Notes: generated by a model from the sequence alone, not told the origin. A stretch of 64,000 nt of DNA from Viridibacterium sp035456105 (GCA_035456105.1 DATIDV010000048.1:248001-312000), one strand, 5' to 3'; numbered from the stretch's first letter, positions 43,665-52,023 are shown. Translations and numbers: made by a program.

Positions 43665-43698
43665 GCAAAAAGCCCGGTCGAAAGACCGGGCTTTTTGC
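43665..43698. terminator. bidirectional rho-independent terminator
   Basis: GCAAAAAGCCCGGTC (43665-43679) and GACCGGGCTTTTTGC (43684-43698) are perfect 15-base inverted copies around a GAAA tetraloop. The T/A runs sit in the outer stem, giving termination in both directions: for the tRNA from the left and for the GH31 gene from the right. Confidence 0.92.
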
Positions 43699-43737
43699 TT
43701 TCCTGATCTGGCCACTGACAGCATCGCGGGCCATATC

Positions 43738-46149
43738 TCAGGGTTGGAACGCAAGCTGCACGGTGCGCCAGTCAGCGTTCGTCGTGTCCGACAGGATTGC
43801 AGCCGCACTTGTACGGAGCGGGCGCGTCTCGTGGCGGGGCAGGAGCACCGTCACTTCCGGAGCCGCCGGCGGGCGGTTACCCGCGCGGGCGAGGGTCACG
43901 CTGATGGCCTGCGCATCGCTTGCGACCTCGATCTGCCACAGTCCGAATTGTTGGTCGCGATAGGCCAGGCTTTCGCCGTCGTCCTCGAAAAATTCGTCGG
44001 AGAAGCGGCCCACGTCCTTTGCTGGAAACACGGCGAAGCCGCGTTGCTCGCTGGCAGCTTTGCCGAAGTGCCGGTCTGCGAGATCCAGCGGAATCGCGCA
44101 GCCCTCGCGTACGAGCAGGGGCGGGCGGTCCCACGGTGCCGGCAAAGCGATCTCCTGACCGCCGGCGTACCAGTCACCGCTCCAGTAGTCGTACCAGCCC
44201 GTCCCCTTTGGCAGGTAGACCCTGCGCTCGCACTGGCCGGGCTCTACCACCGAGGCCACCAGCAGCTTCGCGCCCAGCAGCATGTCATCGCTCTCTTTAA
44301 AGCACCTGTCGTCTTGCGGGAAGTCGTAGAAGGTCGGGCGGATCATCGGCTCGAACTTCGAGTGCGAGCGCCACAGCAGGTCGTAGAGGTAGGGCAGGAT
44401 GCGGTAGCGGAGCTTGATCATGGCGCGGATGTGCGCGGTGATCTGGGGGTACATCCAGGGCTCGTTGACCGTCTTGTCATCGTTCCAGGAATGGATGCTG
44501 AAGCGCGGCAGGAAGATGCCGTGCTGCACCCAGCGCAGGAACAATTCCGGATCGGGCGCCGGCCCCGCGAAGCCGCCGATGTCGTGCCCGGTGTTGGAGA
44601 CGCCGGAGATGGCGAGGCTCCAGCCCATGCGGATGTTGTAGCGCAGAGACTCCCATGCGGTGTAGTTGTCGCCTGACCAGGTCTGCACGTAGCGCTGCAT
44701 GCCCGCTGCGCCGGAGCGTGAGATCAGGAAGGGGCGACTGTCGGGGGCGTGCGCGCTTTGTGCCTGATGCGATGCCATCAGCATGAGCAGGGTTTGCAGC
44801 GGCTTGGCTTCGCGGGCGGGACGCGGTGAACCGAAGCCCTGAGCAACGGGCTTGTCGCTCCAGATCTCGAACTCGTTGTTGTCATTCCAGGTGGAGGCGA
44901 TGCCGTAGTCGAGTAGCGCATCGGTCACGCGCGCCTTCCACCAGTCGAAGGTCGCCGGATTGGTGAAGTCGAGATAGGAGCCGGTCTCGTCCCAGAATTG
45001 GACCTGTGAAGGCGTGCCGTCCGGATCGCGCACGAAAAGCCCGGCGCGTGTGGCCTCTTCGTAGCGCGGATGGTCGCGCAGCAGACAGGGCTTGATGTTG
45101 GCGCACAGTCGTACGCCATGGGCCAGATAGTGATGCGCAAACCTTTTCGGATCGGGGAATTTCTCGCGGTTCCAGTTGAACACGTAGCGCTTGGCACCGA
45201 TCGAGGTGTAGCCCGAAGACAGGTGGAAAGAGTCGCAGGGAATGTCGTGCGTCGCGCAACCGTCGAGGAACTCGTTCATGCGTTCCTGCGCGTTCGGTGC
45301 GTCGGTGTAGGTCATCGTCGAGCCGGAGTAGCCCAGCCCCCACTTGGGCGAGAACACCGGCCGCCCTGTCATCCACGTGTAGCGCTGCGAGACTTCGGCG
45401 GGGCTTGGCCCGGCGATGAAGTAGTAGTCGAGGTCGCCATGGTCGGCGCAGAAATAGCGATAGTGCCCATGGTAGTTGTCCAGCTCGCGCCCCATGTCGA
45501 AGGTGCAGTCGGACAAGGTGTCGTAGAACAGGCCAAACGCCACCTTGGCCTGCCGCTTCCAGGTGAGGTAGAACGGGATGTGCTTGTACAGCGGGTCGGT
45601 GGTGCGGGCGCTGTAACCCATGGGATCGAGGTTGCACATGCGATAGCTCCTGCCCAGGCGGTTCGCCTCGCCTGCGCGTTCGCCAAGGCCGAAGTACATC
45701 TCGTCGGGCTCGCGCTTCAGGTAGTGATAGACCTTGCTGTCCCACCAGGCGAAGTTGTAGGCCTGCGTGACGCGATCACTCGCCACTACATGCCACGCGT
45801 CTTGCGACTTCAGCTCCCATTGGCAGAAGAAGCCCTCCAGGCGAATCGTCAGCCGCACTTTCCCGGTGCTCAGGCTGAGGCTCTGCGGCGTCGTTTCGAG
45901 CTGGAATTCCGGCAGGCTGAAACCATCGAGCTCGAAGCGGTCACGCCCCGTCACGGGCACGTCTTCCTGGCCGGGCGCAATGGCCCAGGTCCTGGAGAAA
46001 TTCAGCTTGCCTTCCGGCAGCACCATCACCCGGATGATGTCTTCTTCCAGCACGAAGAGATGCGCGAGATGCCCTTCCTTACTCCGGAGAACCAGGTGGT
46101 TGCCTTCTTGCGAGCCCAGTGAAAACAGCGGCGGCGTTGACATGGACAT
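43738..46149 (-). CDS. glycoside hydrolase family 31 (alpha-glucosidase / alpha-xylosidase-like)
   Basis: A protein of about 803 residues, of family GH31, retaining alpha-glycosidases. The N-terminal beta-sandwich leads to the barrel with FSPKWGLGYSGSTMTY; the nucleophile is D423 in STWNDNNEFEIW and the acid/base is D494 in TWSGDNYTAW, preceded by SRSGAAGMQRY. The asparagine-rich NDNNEFEIW differs from the usual WxDMNE, so the substrate may not be a common maltooligosaccharide. No signal peptide is seen, so it acts on imported sugar. The ATG at 46149 has GAGAGA upstream; one at 46182 lacks a site. It lies 100 nt downstream of the MFS transporter gene. Confidence 0.88.
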   Translation of the reverse strand: MSMSTPPLFSLGSQEGNHLVLRSKEGHLAHLFVLEEDIIRVMVLPEGKLNFSRTWAIAPGQEDVPVTGRDRFELDGFSLPEFQLETTPQSLSLSTGKVRLTIRLEGFFCQWELKSQDAWHVVASDRVTQAYNFAWWDSKVYHYLKREPDEMYFGLGERAGEANRLGRSYRMCNLDPMGYSARTTDPLYKHIPFYLTWKRQAKVAFGLFYDTLSDCTFDMGRELDNYHGHYRYFCADHGDLDYYFIAGPSPAEVSQRYTWMTGRPVFSPKWGLGYSGSTMTYTDAPNAQERMNEFLDGCATHDIPCDSFHLSSGYTSIGAKRYVFNWNREKFPDPKRFAHHYLAHGVRLCANIKPCLLRDHPRYEEATRAGLFVRDPDGTPSQVQFWDETGSYLDFTNPATFDWWKARVTDALLDYGIASTWNDNNEFEIWSDKPVAQGFGSPRPAREAKPLQTLLMLMASHQAQSAHAPDSRPFLISRSGAAGMQRYVQTWSGDNYTAWESLRYNIRMGWSLAISGVSNTGHDIGGFAGPAPDPELFLRWVQHGIFLPRFSIHSWNDDKTVNEPWMYPQITAHIRAMIKLRYRILPYLYDLLWRSHSKFEPMIRPTFYDFPQDDRCFKESDDMLLGAKLLVASVVEPGQCERRVYLPKGTGWYDYWSGDWYAGGQEIALPAPWDRPPLLVREGCAIPLDLADRHFGKAASEQRGFAVFPAKDVGRFSDEFFEDDGESLAYRDQQFGLWQIEVASDAQAISVTLARAGNRPPAAPEVTVLLPRHETRPLRTSAAAILSDTTNADWRTVQLAFQP

Positions 46150-46249
46150 GATGAAATCTCTCGGCGATCTGCTGCGCTTCAATTGCGCAATACTTTTGGA
46201 GGACGCCGGTCACCGCATGGTGGTGACCGGGGTTTCATACGGGAGCGTC

Positions 46250-47503
46250 TCAGCCATTGACCGACTGGCGGTTGCGCAGGACGGAGACGACGATGATGGC
46301 ACCCAGGATGTCGAAGATAGACAGGCACACGAACAGCGGGTTGTAGCCAATCTTGGTTGCCAGCGCCCCGACAATCAGCGAGAACGACAGGCCGCCAATC
46401 CACGACACCATGCCCGTCAAACCGTTTGCCGTGGCCAGCTCGTGAGGTTTGAACACATCGGTCGACAGCGTATTGAGCAAGGCCGAAATCATCTGGTGCG
46501 CAAAGCCGCCGAGGCAGAACAAAGCGATGGCGGAGTAAGGACTGCTGACCAGTCCGATGCAGCCCGGACCGATCATGCACACGGCCCCGATCACCACGCC
46601 GGCGATACGCGAGTTGATGAGCTGGAAGTGAAAGTGCTTCATGAAGAAAGGCGACAGATAGCCGCCCAGAATTCCGCCAAGGTCAGCCGTCAGGAAAGGC
46701 AGCCAGGCGAACAGCGCGATCTGCTTGATGTCCATGCCCCGCTCGGTTGCCAGGTAGAGCGGAATCCAGAAGCTGAAGGTCTGCCAGGCCGGTTCGGCAA
46801 GGAATCGCGGCAAGGCGATGGCCCAGAACTCCCTGGTGAACACGATGTCCTTGAGCGCGGGCTTTACCCCCGCAGGCGTCGCCACCTGACCACTCAGGAT
46901 GTACTCGCGCTCCTCGTCGCTGATCGCCAGATGCTCCTTGGGCGAGCGATACCAGCAGTACCACATCACGGCCCACACCAAGCCCATGACACCGGGCACG
47001 ACAAACGCCCAGCGCCACGAGCTTTGTAGCGCCACGAAGATGATCAACGGCGGCGCCAGCATCGCGCCCAGCGAGGTACCGGCGTTGAACCAGCCCACAG
47101 CGACCGAACGCTCCTTGGCCGGGAACCACTCACCGACCGCCTTGATGCCTGAAGGAATGGCAGCAGCCTCGTTCAGCCCGAGCAGGCCGCGGAAAAAGGC
47201 CAGCCCCTGCCAGCTGTTTGCTGCCGAATGCAGGATGGATGAGACCGACCACAGCACCGCAAACAGCGCGAAGCCCACCTTGAGGCCGAGGAAGTCGATG
47301 ATGTAGCCGCATACAGGCTGCATCACCGTATAGGCCAGCTGGAATGCCGCCACGACGTAGGAATACTGCTGCGTCGTGAAGTTGAGGGTCTTCATCAGCT
47401 CCGGCGCCATGACCCCGAGGGAGTTGCGCGCCAGGTAATTGATGATCGTACCCAGGCAGATCAGCGCAATGATCCACCAGCGCAATCCCTTGATGTTACG
47501 CAT
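46250..47503 (-). CDS. MFS transporter of the anion:cation symporter (hexuronate-type) family
   Basis: A 417-residue transporter with 12 predicted membrane segments in two bundles of six. NYLARNSLGVMAPELMKTLNFTTQQYSYVVAAFQLAYTVMQPV in outline is the ACS/ExuT N-terminus; FFRGLLGLNEAAAIPSGIKAVGEWFPAKERSVAVGWFNAG is the family hallmark after helix 4. Relatives import glucuronate, galacturonate or glycerate-type acids with protons. AGAAGGGCGG precedes the ATG. It is likely co-transcribed with the GH31 gene, suggesting uptake and cleavage of a small acidic glycoside; that pairing is inference. Confidence 0.87.
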   Translation of the reverse strand: MRNIKGLRWWIIALICLGTIINYLARNSLGVMAPELMKTLNFTTQQYSYVVAAFQLAYTVMQPVCGYIIDFLGLKVGFALFAVLWSVSSILHSAANSWQGLAFFRGLLGLNEAAAIPSGIKAVGEWFPAKERSVAVGWFNAGTSLGAMLAPPLIIFVALQSSWRWAFVVPGVMGLVWAVMWYCWYRSPKEHLAISDEEREYILSGQVATPAGVKPALKDIVFTREFWAIALPRFLAEPAWQTFSFWIPLYLATERGMDIKQIALFAWLPFLTADLGGILGGYLSPFFMKHFHFQLINSRIAGVVIGAVCMIGPGCIGLVSSPYSAIALFCLGGFAHQMISALLNTLSTDVFKPHELATANGLTGMVSWIGGLSFSLIVGALATKIGYNPLFVCLSIFDILGAIIVVSVLRNRQSVNG

Positions 47504-47984
47504 GTCGCCGCCCTTCTTCTTTTCAATGCAAAGGGTCTGCCATCCATGCCCATGGAATGCGCAGGCCGGCCGATAGATGCTATCTGCTGCGATTTCAAAG
47601 TAGCTGGTGCCACGGGGGCGCGCAATGAAAATATGCCGTCCGCGGCATGAGCCGGGTTCGCGGGCTCGCGGTGACGGGCCTCCGGACGAGCAGGCTGTGA
47701 GGCTCCGGAAGGGGAGGTGCGAGGTGGCAGGGCGCGGTCAAAGCTGCACCGGGGGTTTCAGACTGCAACCGGCGGAGGGGGGGGCTGGGCGCAGTCGTGT
47801 GCATGACGCTAGCTGCGGTAGCGGCCCGACAAAACCGATCTGACTGATGTCGGCTTTCAGAAGGTCATTGTACGTATCGGCCGAATTCATCAACGCCGCA
47901 TTATTTCAGGGCATCAATCACTTCAGTTGCCCGTACCGAGTGCGTGGAACATGGCATTCCCCTCAAAAACCGCGCATTCCACCA
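47504..47984. other. divergent control region between the MFS gene and the pyrimidine operon
   Basis: About 480 bp without a gene. The part at 47620-47790 is strongly G-rich on the plus strand. An ATGCCG/CGGCAT hairpin lies at about 47633-47648. The half-sites GGTGC (47716-47720) and GCACC (47746-47750) resemble halves of NtrC sites but are too far apart to count as one. Open frames in this stretch have no coding character. Confidence 0.4.
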
Positions 47985-48000
47985 TGGCACGAATCTGGCT
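47985..48000 (+). promoter_or_regulatory. sigma-54 (-24/-12) promoter of the pyrimidine operon
   Basis: TGGCACGAATCTGGCT fits TGGCACGRNNNTTGCW with one mismatch; the GG (47986-47987) and GC (47998-47999) are exactly 10 bases apart. Transcription would start near 48011, about 40 nt before the first start codon. E. coli rut genes for pyrimidine breakdown are likewise NtrC- and sigma-54-dependent, so nitrogen limitation is the likely cue. Confidence 0.8.
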
Positions 48001-48017
48001 TTGACCTAATCTTAAAG

Positions 48018-48033
48018 CTGACCATTCGGTCAG
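48018..48033. promoter_or_regulatory. RutR-type operator
   Basis: CTGACCATTCGGTCAG is a palindrome (CTGACC/GGTCAG around ATTC) close to the E. coli RutR box TTGACCAnnTGGTCAA. It lies at about +7 to +22 of the predicted sigma-54 start, where a bound repressor would act as a roadblock. The RutR-like regulator of this operon (51292-52023) is the candidate ligand-responsive binder; uracil or thymine releases RutR in E. coli. Confidence 0.75.
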
Positions 48034-48051
48034 GTTTTGCGGAGGCTCCGA

Positions 48052-49293
48052 ATGTCGGATCACATCATGCTGACTTCCCACCCATGGGGCGGGAAGATGT
48101 CTCAGGTGGCACATGTTCATTGGGGTGCAGCGACGCCGCTGGAGCGCGGGCCCATCGTCGCGAGCCTCACACATCCGGCACAACGCAATGCCATCGGTAC
48201 GCACTCGGGGGCTTACTCGGTGTATCGCGCGCTGGCCGTGGCGGCCGGGCATCTCGGTCGCGCTCACAAGCCGGATTACACGAATACCTCCCCCGTTGTG
48301 AACATCGGCCCGCATCCACAATGGGCCGACCCTTCGAAGATCGTTTCGCTGGACCCGTGGGGGCATCGTGTCGGCGAAGTCTTTGCCGAGCAGATTGCGG
48401 CGGGGCTGGACGCGCGGCCGTCGATTGCGATCACCAGGGCGCACATCAATATGCCGGAGCTGAAGGATGCGATCCTCGCCGGGCGCCTGAAGCCCGACGG
48501 TGACATCCTCGCGGCGAATGGGGATGTGCGCGTGACCAAGGCGGCCATCGAGCCGGTGTGGTATCTGCCGGGTCTGGCCGAGCGCTTCGGCATCAAGGAA
48601 AGCGCGTTGCGCCGCGCGTTGTTCGAGCAGACAGCGGGCATGTTCCCCGAATTGGTGACGCGCTCCGACCTGAAGGTTTTCCTGCCGCCCATCGGAGGCA
48701 TGACACTGTACTTCTTCGGCGATGTCGAGAAGCTCGGCAAGCCAGAGACCAAAGTCGCCTGTCGTCTGCACGACGAGTGCAATGGCTCGGACGTGTTCGG
48801 CTCGGACATCTGTACCTGTCGTCCATACCTCGCGCATGGCATCGAGGTGTGTATCGAGATGGCGCAGCAGGGTGGTGTGGGCCTCGTCGTCTACAACCGC
48901 AAGGAAGGCCGTGCACTCGGCGAGGTCACCAAATTCCTCGTGTACAACGCACGCAAACGTCAGGTCGGTGGTGATCGCGCCGAAACGTATTTCGCGCGCA
49001 CCGAATGCGTGGCGGGTGTGCAGGACATGCGCTTCCAGGAGTTGATGCCGGATGTGTTTCACTGGCTCGGCATCACGCGCATCGATCGCTGGGCGTCGAT
49101 GAGCGACATGAAGCACGGCGCACTCGTCGCGCAGGGCATCGAAGTCGTGCAGCGCGTGCCGATTCCCGATGCATTGATTCCCGCCGATGCGCGCGTCGAG
49201 ATGGATGCGAAGAAGGCGGCGGGTTATTTCTCCGAGAGCGTGCCGGAAGCGGCTGAACTCCTGCTCGCCAAGGGCCGGGGGCTCGACGAATGA
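48052..49293 (+). CDS. URC1-like uracil-catabolism protein (GTP cyclohydrolase II homologue)
   Basis: A 413-residue protein whose C-terminal half (about 200-390) is a RibA-type GTP cyclohydrolase II: the zinc ligands C243, C254 and C256 keep the exact C-x10-C-x-C spacing (DECNGSDVFGSDICTC), and RKEGRALGEVTKF replaces the RibA EGRGIGL segment. The N-terminal 200 residues (PSIAITRAHINMPELKDAI) are not in RibA but fit URC1 of the fungal uracil-catabolism pathway. Since DUF1688 and uracil phosphoribosyltransferase follow, opening of the pyrimidine ring of a uracil nucleotide is more likely than riboflavin synthesis. GGAGG lies 7 nt before the ATG. It overlaps the next gene by 4 nt. Confidence 0.85.
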   Translation: MSDHIMLTSHPWGGKMSQVAHVHWGAATPLERGPIVASLTHPAQRNAIGTHSGAYSVYRALAVAAGHLGRAHKPDYTNTSPVVNIGPHPQWADPSKIVSLDPWGHRVGEVFAEQIAAGLDARPSIAITRAHINMPELKDAILAGRLKPDGDILAANGDVRVTKAAIEPVWYLPGLAERFGIKESALRRALFEQTAGMFPELVTRSDLKVFLPPIGGMTLYFFGDVEKLGKPETKVACRLHDECNGSDVFGSDICTCRPYLAHGIEVCIEMAQQGGVGLVVYNRKEGRALGEVTKFLVYNARKRQVGGDRAETYFARTECVAGVQDMRFQELMPDVFHWLGITRIDRWASMSDMKHGALVAQGIEVVQRVPIPDALIPADARVEMDAKKAAGYFSESVPEAAELLLAKGRGLDE

Positions 49294-50540
49294 AGCTTGC
49301 CGACCTGAGTGGCTGGCACACGCCGGTGGCACCCGAGCACGCGGCCAGCGACTTGCTGACGACAGATGCTGTGCGCGTCCGCTGCGCCGCCGTCGCACGC
49401 TGGGTGCGTGATGGTGCTTCGAAGCACTTCACCTGGCAGGCCGAGCGGCTGGCGGATGTGGCGAGCTATGTCACGGAAACAATCCGCCAGCGCTACCCCG
49501 ATCTGAACGTGCCCTATCACAGTCGCAATCGTCACTTCGAAGCGGGTGGGGTGGACCGCTGGAAAATCCTCACGGAAAGTCATGGTCTGAACAGCGACCC
49601 GGCCGAGCGCGCACGTGTGGCGATCGATCTCGTGATCCCCAGCGTGCTGCTCGATGCGGGCGCGGGACCTGTCTGGAAATTCGTCGACGAACAGACAGGG
49701 CAGACGCATGCGCGCTCCGAAGGGTTAGGTGTGGCGAGCCTGCGCATGTTCGAAGCGGGCACGTTTTCGGGGTTGAAGGGTCAGCCCTTGCGCACGGATG
49801 CGACCGCGCTGCGCGAGATCACGCCGCTGCGTTTGGCGCAGGCGTTTCAGGCCGGGCCGGGCAACGAGCTGGTCGGCCTCGAAGGGCGGGCCGCATTGAT
49901 GCGAAGGTTAGGAGAAGTCGTGGCTGCGACACCTGCGGTTTTTGGGGCTGATGCGCGCATCGGCAATCTCTACGACTATCTGCTGGCGCATTCGCAGGGC
50001 GGCAAGATCGGCGCGGCTTTCGTCGTCGAGACCTTGCTGCGCGCACTCGGGCCGGTGTGGCCGGGTCGTGCGGACCTGCATGGCGTGTCGCTCGGCGATT
50101 GCTGGCGTCACCCAGCGCTGGCCGATGGCTGGGTGCCGTTTCACAAACTCACGCAGTGGCTCACTTACTCGCTGCTCGAACCGCTAGAGCAGAGCGGTTT
50201 GCAGATCGAAGGACTGGATGCGCTGACCGGCTTGCCGGAGTACCGCAACGGTGGCTTGTTACTGGATCTCGGTTTGCTCGTGCCATGCGATCCGGAATTC
50301 AGCACGCGTGTGTGGAAGGTTGATGACGAGGCTATCGTGGAATGGCGCGCGGTCACCGTCATCGCGCTGGATCGCATTGCCGATCTGGTGCGTGCGCAAC
50401 TCGGGCTGACGGTTTCGCAGTTTCCGTTGGCGCGTGTGCTCGAAGGCGGAACCTGGGCCGCGGGGCGACGTATTGCAGCGGAGAAGCGACCCGGTGGTGG
50501 CCCGCCTCTCAATCTCGTCAGTGATGGAACAGTTTTCTAG
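49290..50540 (+). CDS. URC4-like DUF1688 protein of uracil catabolism
   Basis: A 416-residue soluble protein of the DUF1688 family, the bacterial counterpart of fungal URC4/Urg3, needed for growth on uracil in the URC route but with no settled reaction. Conserved stretches include YHSRNRHFEAGGVDRW near the N-terminus, LLDAGAGPVWKFVDEQTGQ, a GRAALMRRLGE block, SQGGKIGAAFVVETLLRALGPVWP and HKLTQWLTYSLLEPL. No cofactor motif is visible. It starts inside the URC1 stop codon (ATGA), so the two are made together. A repeat copy separates it from upp. Confidence 0.86.
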   Translation: MKLADLSGWHTPVAPEHAASDLLTTDAVRVRCAAVARWVRDGASKHFTWQAERLADVASYVTETIRQRYPDLNVPYHSRNRHFEAGGVDRWKILTESHGLNSDPAERARVAIDLVIPSVLLDAGAGPVWKFVDEQTGQTHARSEGLGVASLRMFEAGTFSGLKGQPLRTDATALREITPLRLAQAFQAGPGNELVGLEGRAALMRRLGEVVAATPAVFGADARIGNLYDYLLAHSQGGKIGAAFVVETLLRALGPVWPGRADLHGVSLGDCWRHPALADGWVPFHKLTQWLTYSLLEPLEQSGLQIEGLDALTGLPEYRNGGLLLDLGLLVPCDPEFSTRVWKVDDEAIVEWRAVTVIALDRIADLVRAQLGLTVSQFPLARVLEGGTWAAGRRIAAEKRPGGGPPLNLVSDGTVF

Positions 50541-50541
50541 G

Positions 50542-50622
50542 CGTCATTCCCGCGCATGCGGGAATCCAGCGACTTTGCCTCTCGCGTAACGCCACTGGAT
50601 TCCCGCCTGCGCGGGAATGACG
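50542..50622. repeat. nested inverted repeat, copy 1
   Basis: The element opens CGTCATTCCCGCGCATGCGG and closes with the inverse (CCCGCCTGCGCGGGAATGACG). Each end is itself a small palindrome (TTCCCGCGCATGCGGGAA), so the 81 bp form two hairpins that also pair with each other. This copy lies between the DUF1688 gene and upp inside the operon. ATTCCC...GGGAAT ends resemble the dRS3-type repeats of Neisseria, but kinship is not shown. Confidence 0.85.
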
Positions 50623-50678
50623 GCAAAGAGCAATTGCGAATTTTTTAGCGTTTCTGGTTTAACGAAGGGAGAGCATTC

Positions 50679-51323
50679 ATGCCTGTTACCGATTTTCCGA
50701 ACGTCACGGTGATTGATCACCCGCTGCTGCAACACAAGCTCTCCTACATCCGCAGCGCGGACACGACGACTGACAACTTCCGCCGTCTGGTGCGCGAAGT
50801 GGCGTCGATGATTGCCTACGAGATCACGCGCGATCTGCCGACTGAGAAGATCTCGATCACCACGCCGATCACGACCTTCGATTCACCCGTCATCAGCGGC
50901 AAGAAGCTGTGTCTGGTGTCCATCCTGCGTGCGGGGAACGGCATGCTCGACGGCATGATCGATCTGCTGCCGGGGGCACGTGTCGGCCACATCGGTCTGT
51001 ATCGCGACCCGGAGACGCTGGAAGCGATCGAGTATTACTTCAAGCTGCCGGACGATATCCAGGACCGTCTCGTGATCGTGGTCGATCCGATGCTGGCAAC
51101 CGGGCACTCGGCGATTGCCGCGCTCAACCGCCTCAAGGAGAATGGGGTGACCAGCCTCAAGCTGGCCTGCCTGATCGCCGCGCCGGAAGGCGTGAAGGCG
51201 ATGCAGGAGGCGCACCCGGATGTGCCGATCTGGGCGGGCTCGGTGGACTCGCACCTCAACGAACACGGCTACATCGTGCCCGGCCTTGGCGATGCCGGTG
51301 ACCGGATTTTCGGGACGAAGTGA
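50679..51323 (+). CDS. upp: uracil phosphoribosyltransferase
   Basis: A 214-residue enzyme converting uracil and PRPP to UMP. The PRPP loop VVDPMLATGHSA and the C-terminal uracil-binding VDSHLNEHGYIVPGLGDAGDR are intact, and the start MPVTDFPNVTVIDHPLLQHKLSYIR is classical for Upp. GGGAGAG precedes the ATG. In an operon with URC1 and URC4 it should provide the first step of the fungal-type URC route (fungal FUR1/URC6), as well as salvage. Its end overlaps the longest version of the regulator frame that follows. Confidence 0.95.
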   Translation: MPVTDFPNVTVIDHPLLQHKLSYIRSADTTTDNFRRLVREVASMIAYEITRDLPTEKISITTPITTFDSPVISGKKLCLVSILRAGNGMLDGMIDLLPGARVGHIGLYRDPETLEAIEYYFKLPDDIQDRLVIVVDPMLATGHSAIAALNRLKENGVTSLKLACLIAAPEGVKAMQEAHPDVPIWAGSVDSHLNEHGYIVPGLGDAGDRIFGTK

Positions 51324-52023
51324 TGGGGCGTGCGGCCGATCAATCCCCTCTCCCGTAAACGGTAGAGGGGAGCTTCGTGCGGCTGCGCCGTATGTAAAGC
51401 CGGGCCGCATCCGTCAGGCGCAGGAAAGCACCATCCTGCAGGCGGCGGAGAAGGTCTTCGCGCGCGCGGGATTTGCGGGTGCCAGCATGAGCGAGCTGGC
51501 GCTGGCGGCGGGCTTGCCGAAATCCACATTGCATTATTACTTCGGCACCAAGGAGGCGTTGCATCGTGCGGTGCTGGCCAACATCCTTGAGCTCTGGCTG
51601 GAAGGCATGGATGCCATCGCGCCGGAAGCCGAGCCACGCGAAGCGCTGAGCCACTACATCCGCCACAAGATGCTGCTCGCGGCGGCGCGGCCGGATGCGT
51701 CGCGTGTGTTTGCCAATGAGCTGCTGCATGGCGCGCCGCAGATCGGCGACATCCTGCGCGGTGAGCTGCGCACACTGATGCGTCGCAAGGCGCGCGTGAT
51801 CGAAGGCTGGATCGCTGCCGGGCGCATGGCGCCGGTCGACCCCGTGCATCTATTCTTCAGCCTGTGGGCGATGACCCAGACCTATGCCGATTTCGAACCG
51901 CAGATATCGGCCGTACTCGGCAGCGAGGCACCCCTGGGTGCGCGCGCCATGTCGCGCGCGGCCACGCACGTCGAGAGTTTCGTGCTGCGTGCTTGTGGGC
52001 TGGATGTTGCAAGTAATGCCTGA
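51292..52023 (+). CDS. rutR: RutR-like TetR-family regulator (start displaced)
   Basis: Homology to RutR begins near GRIRQAQESTILQAAEKVF and runs through the helix-turn-helix (SMSELALAAGLPKSTLHYYF) and the YcdC-type ligand domain, including DPVHLFFSLWAMTQTYADFEPQI, close to E. coli RutR. It should sense uracil or thymine and bind the palindrome at 48018-48033. The N-terminus is odd: the only ATG in frame (51292) lies inside upp, while an ATG overlapping the upp stop (51323) would read in frame only if a 26-bp hairpin at 51344-51369 were absent. Either the long form of about 243 residues is made or the gene is impaired. The HTH itself is intact. Confidence 0.78.
   Translation: MPVTGFSGRSDGACGRSIPSPVNGRGELRAAAPYVKPGRIRQAQESTILQAAEKVFARAGFAGASMSELALAAGLPKSTLHYYFGTKEALHRAVLANILELWLEGMDAIAPEAEPREALSHYIRHKMLLAAARPDASRVFANELLHGAPQIGDILRGELRTLMRRKARVIEGWIAAGRMAPVDPVHLFFSLWAMTQTYADFEPQISAVLGSEAPLGARAMSRAATHVESFVLRACGLDVASNA
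51344..51370. repeat. short hairpin inserted at the start of rutR
   Basis: CCCCTCTCCCG (51345-51355) and CGGTAGAGGGG (51360-51370) form an 11-bp stem with one mismatch and a TAAA loop. Deleting the 26 bases 51344-51369 joins the ATG at 51323 to the regulator frame as MGRAADQELRAAAPYVKPG. No U-tract follows, so it is not a simple terminator. Confidence 0.55.

Noticed and set aside
45070..46122. 350-codon plus-strand open frame opposite the GH31 gene
   Set aside because: Shadow frame; the minus-strand protein has complete GH31 catalytic motifs.
47716..47750. NtrC binding site made of GGTGC and GCACC
   Set aside because: The half-sites are about 25 bp apart and in the wrong order for the TGCACC-N5-GGTGCA consensus.
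47923..49398. 491-codon minus-strand open frame opposite the URC1-like gene
   Set aside because: Arg/His-rich shadow without any domain; it also covers the promoter region of the real operon.
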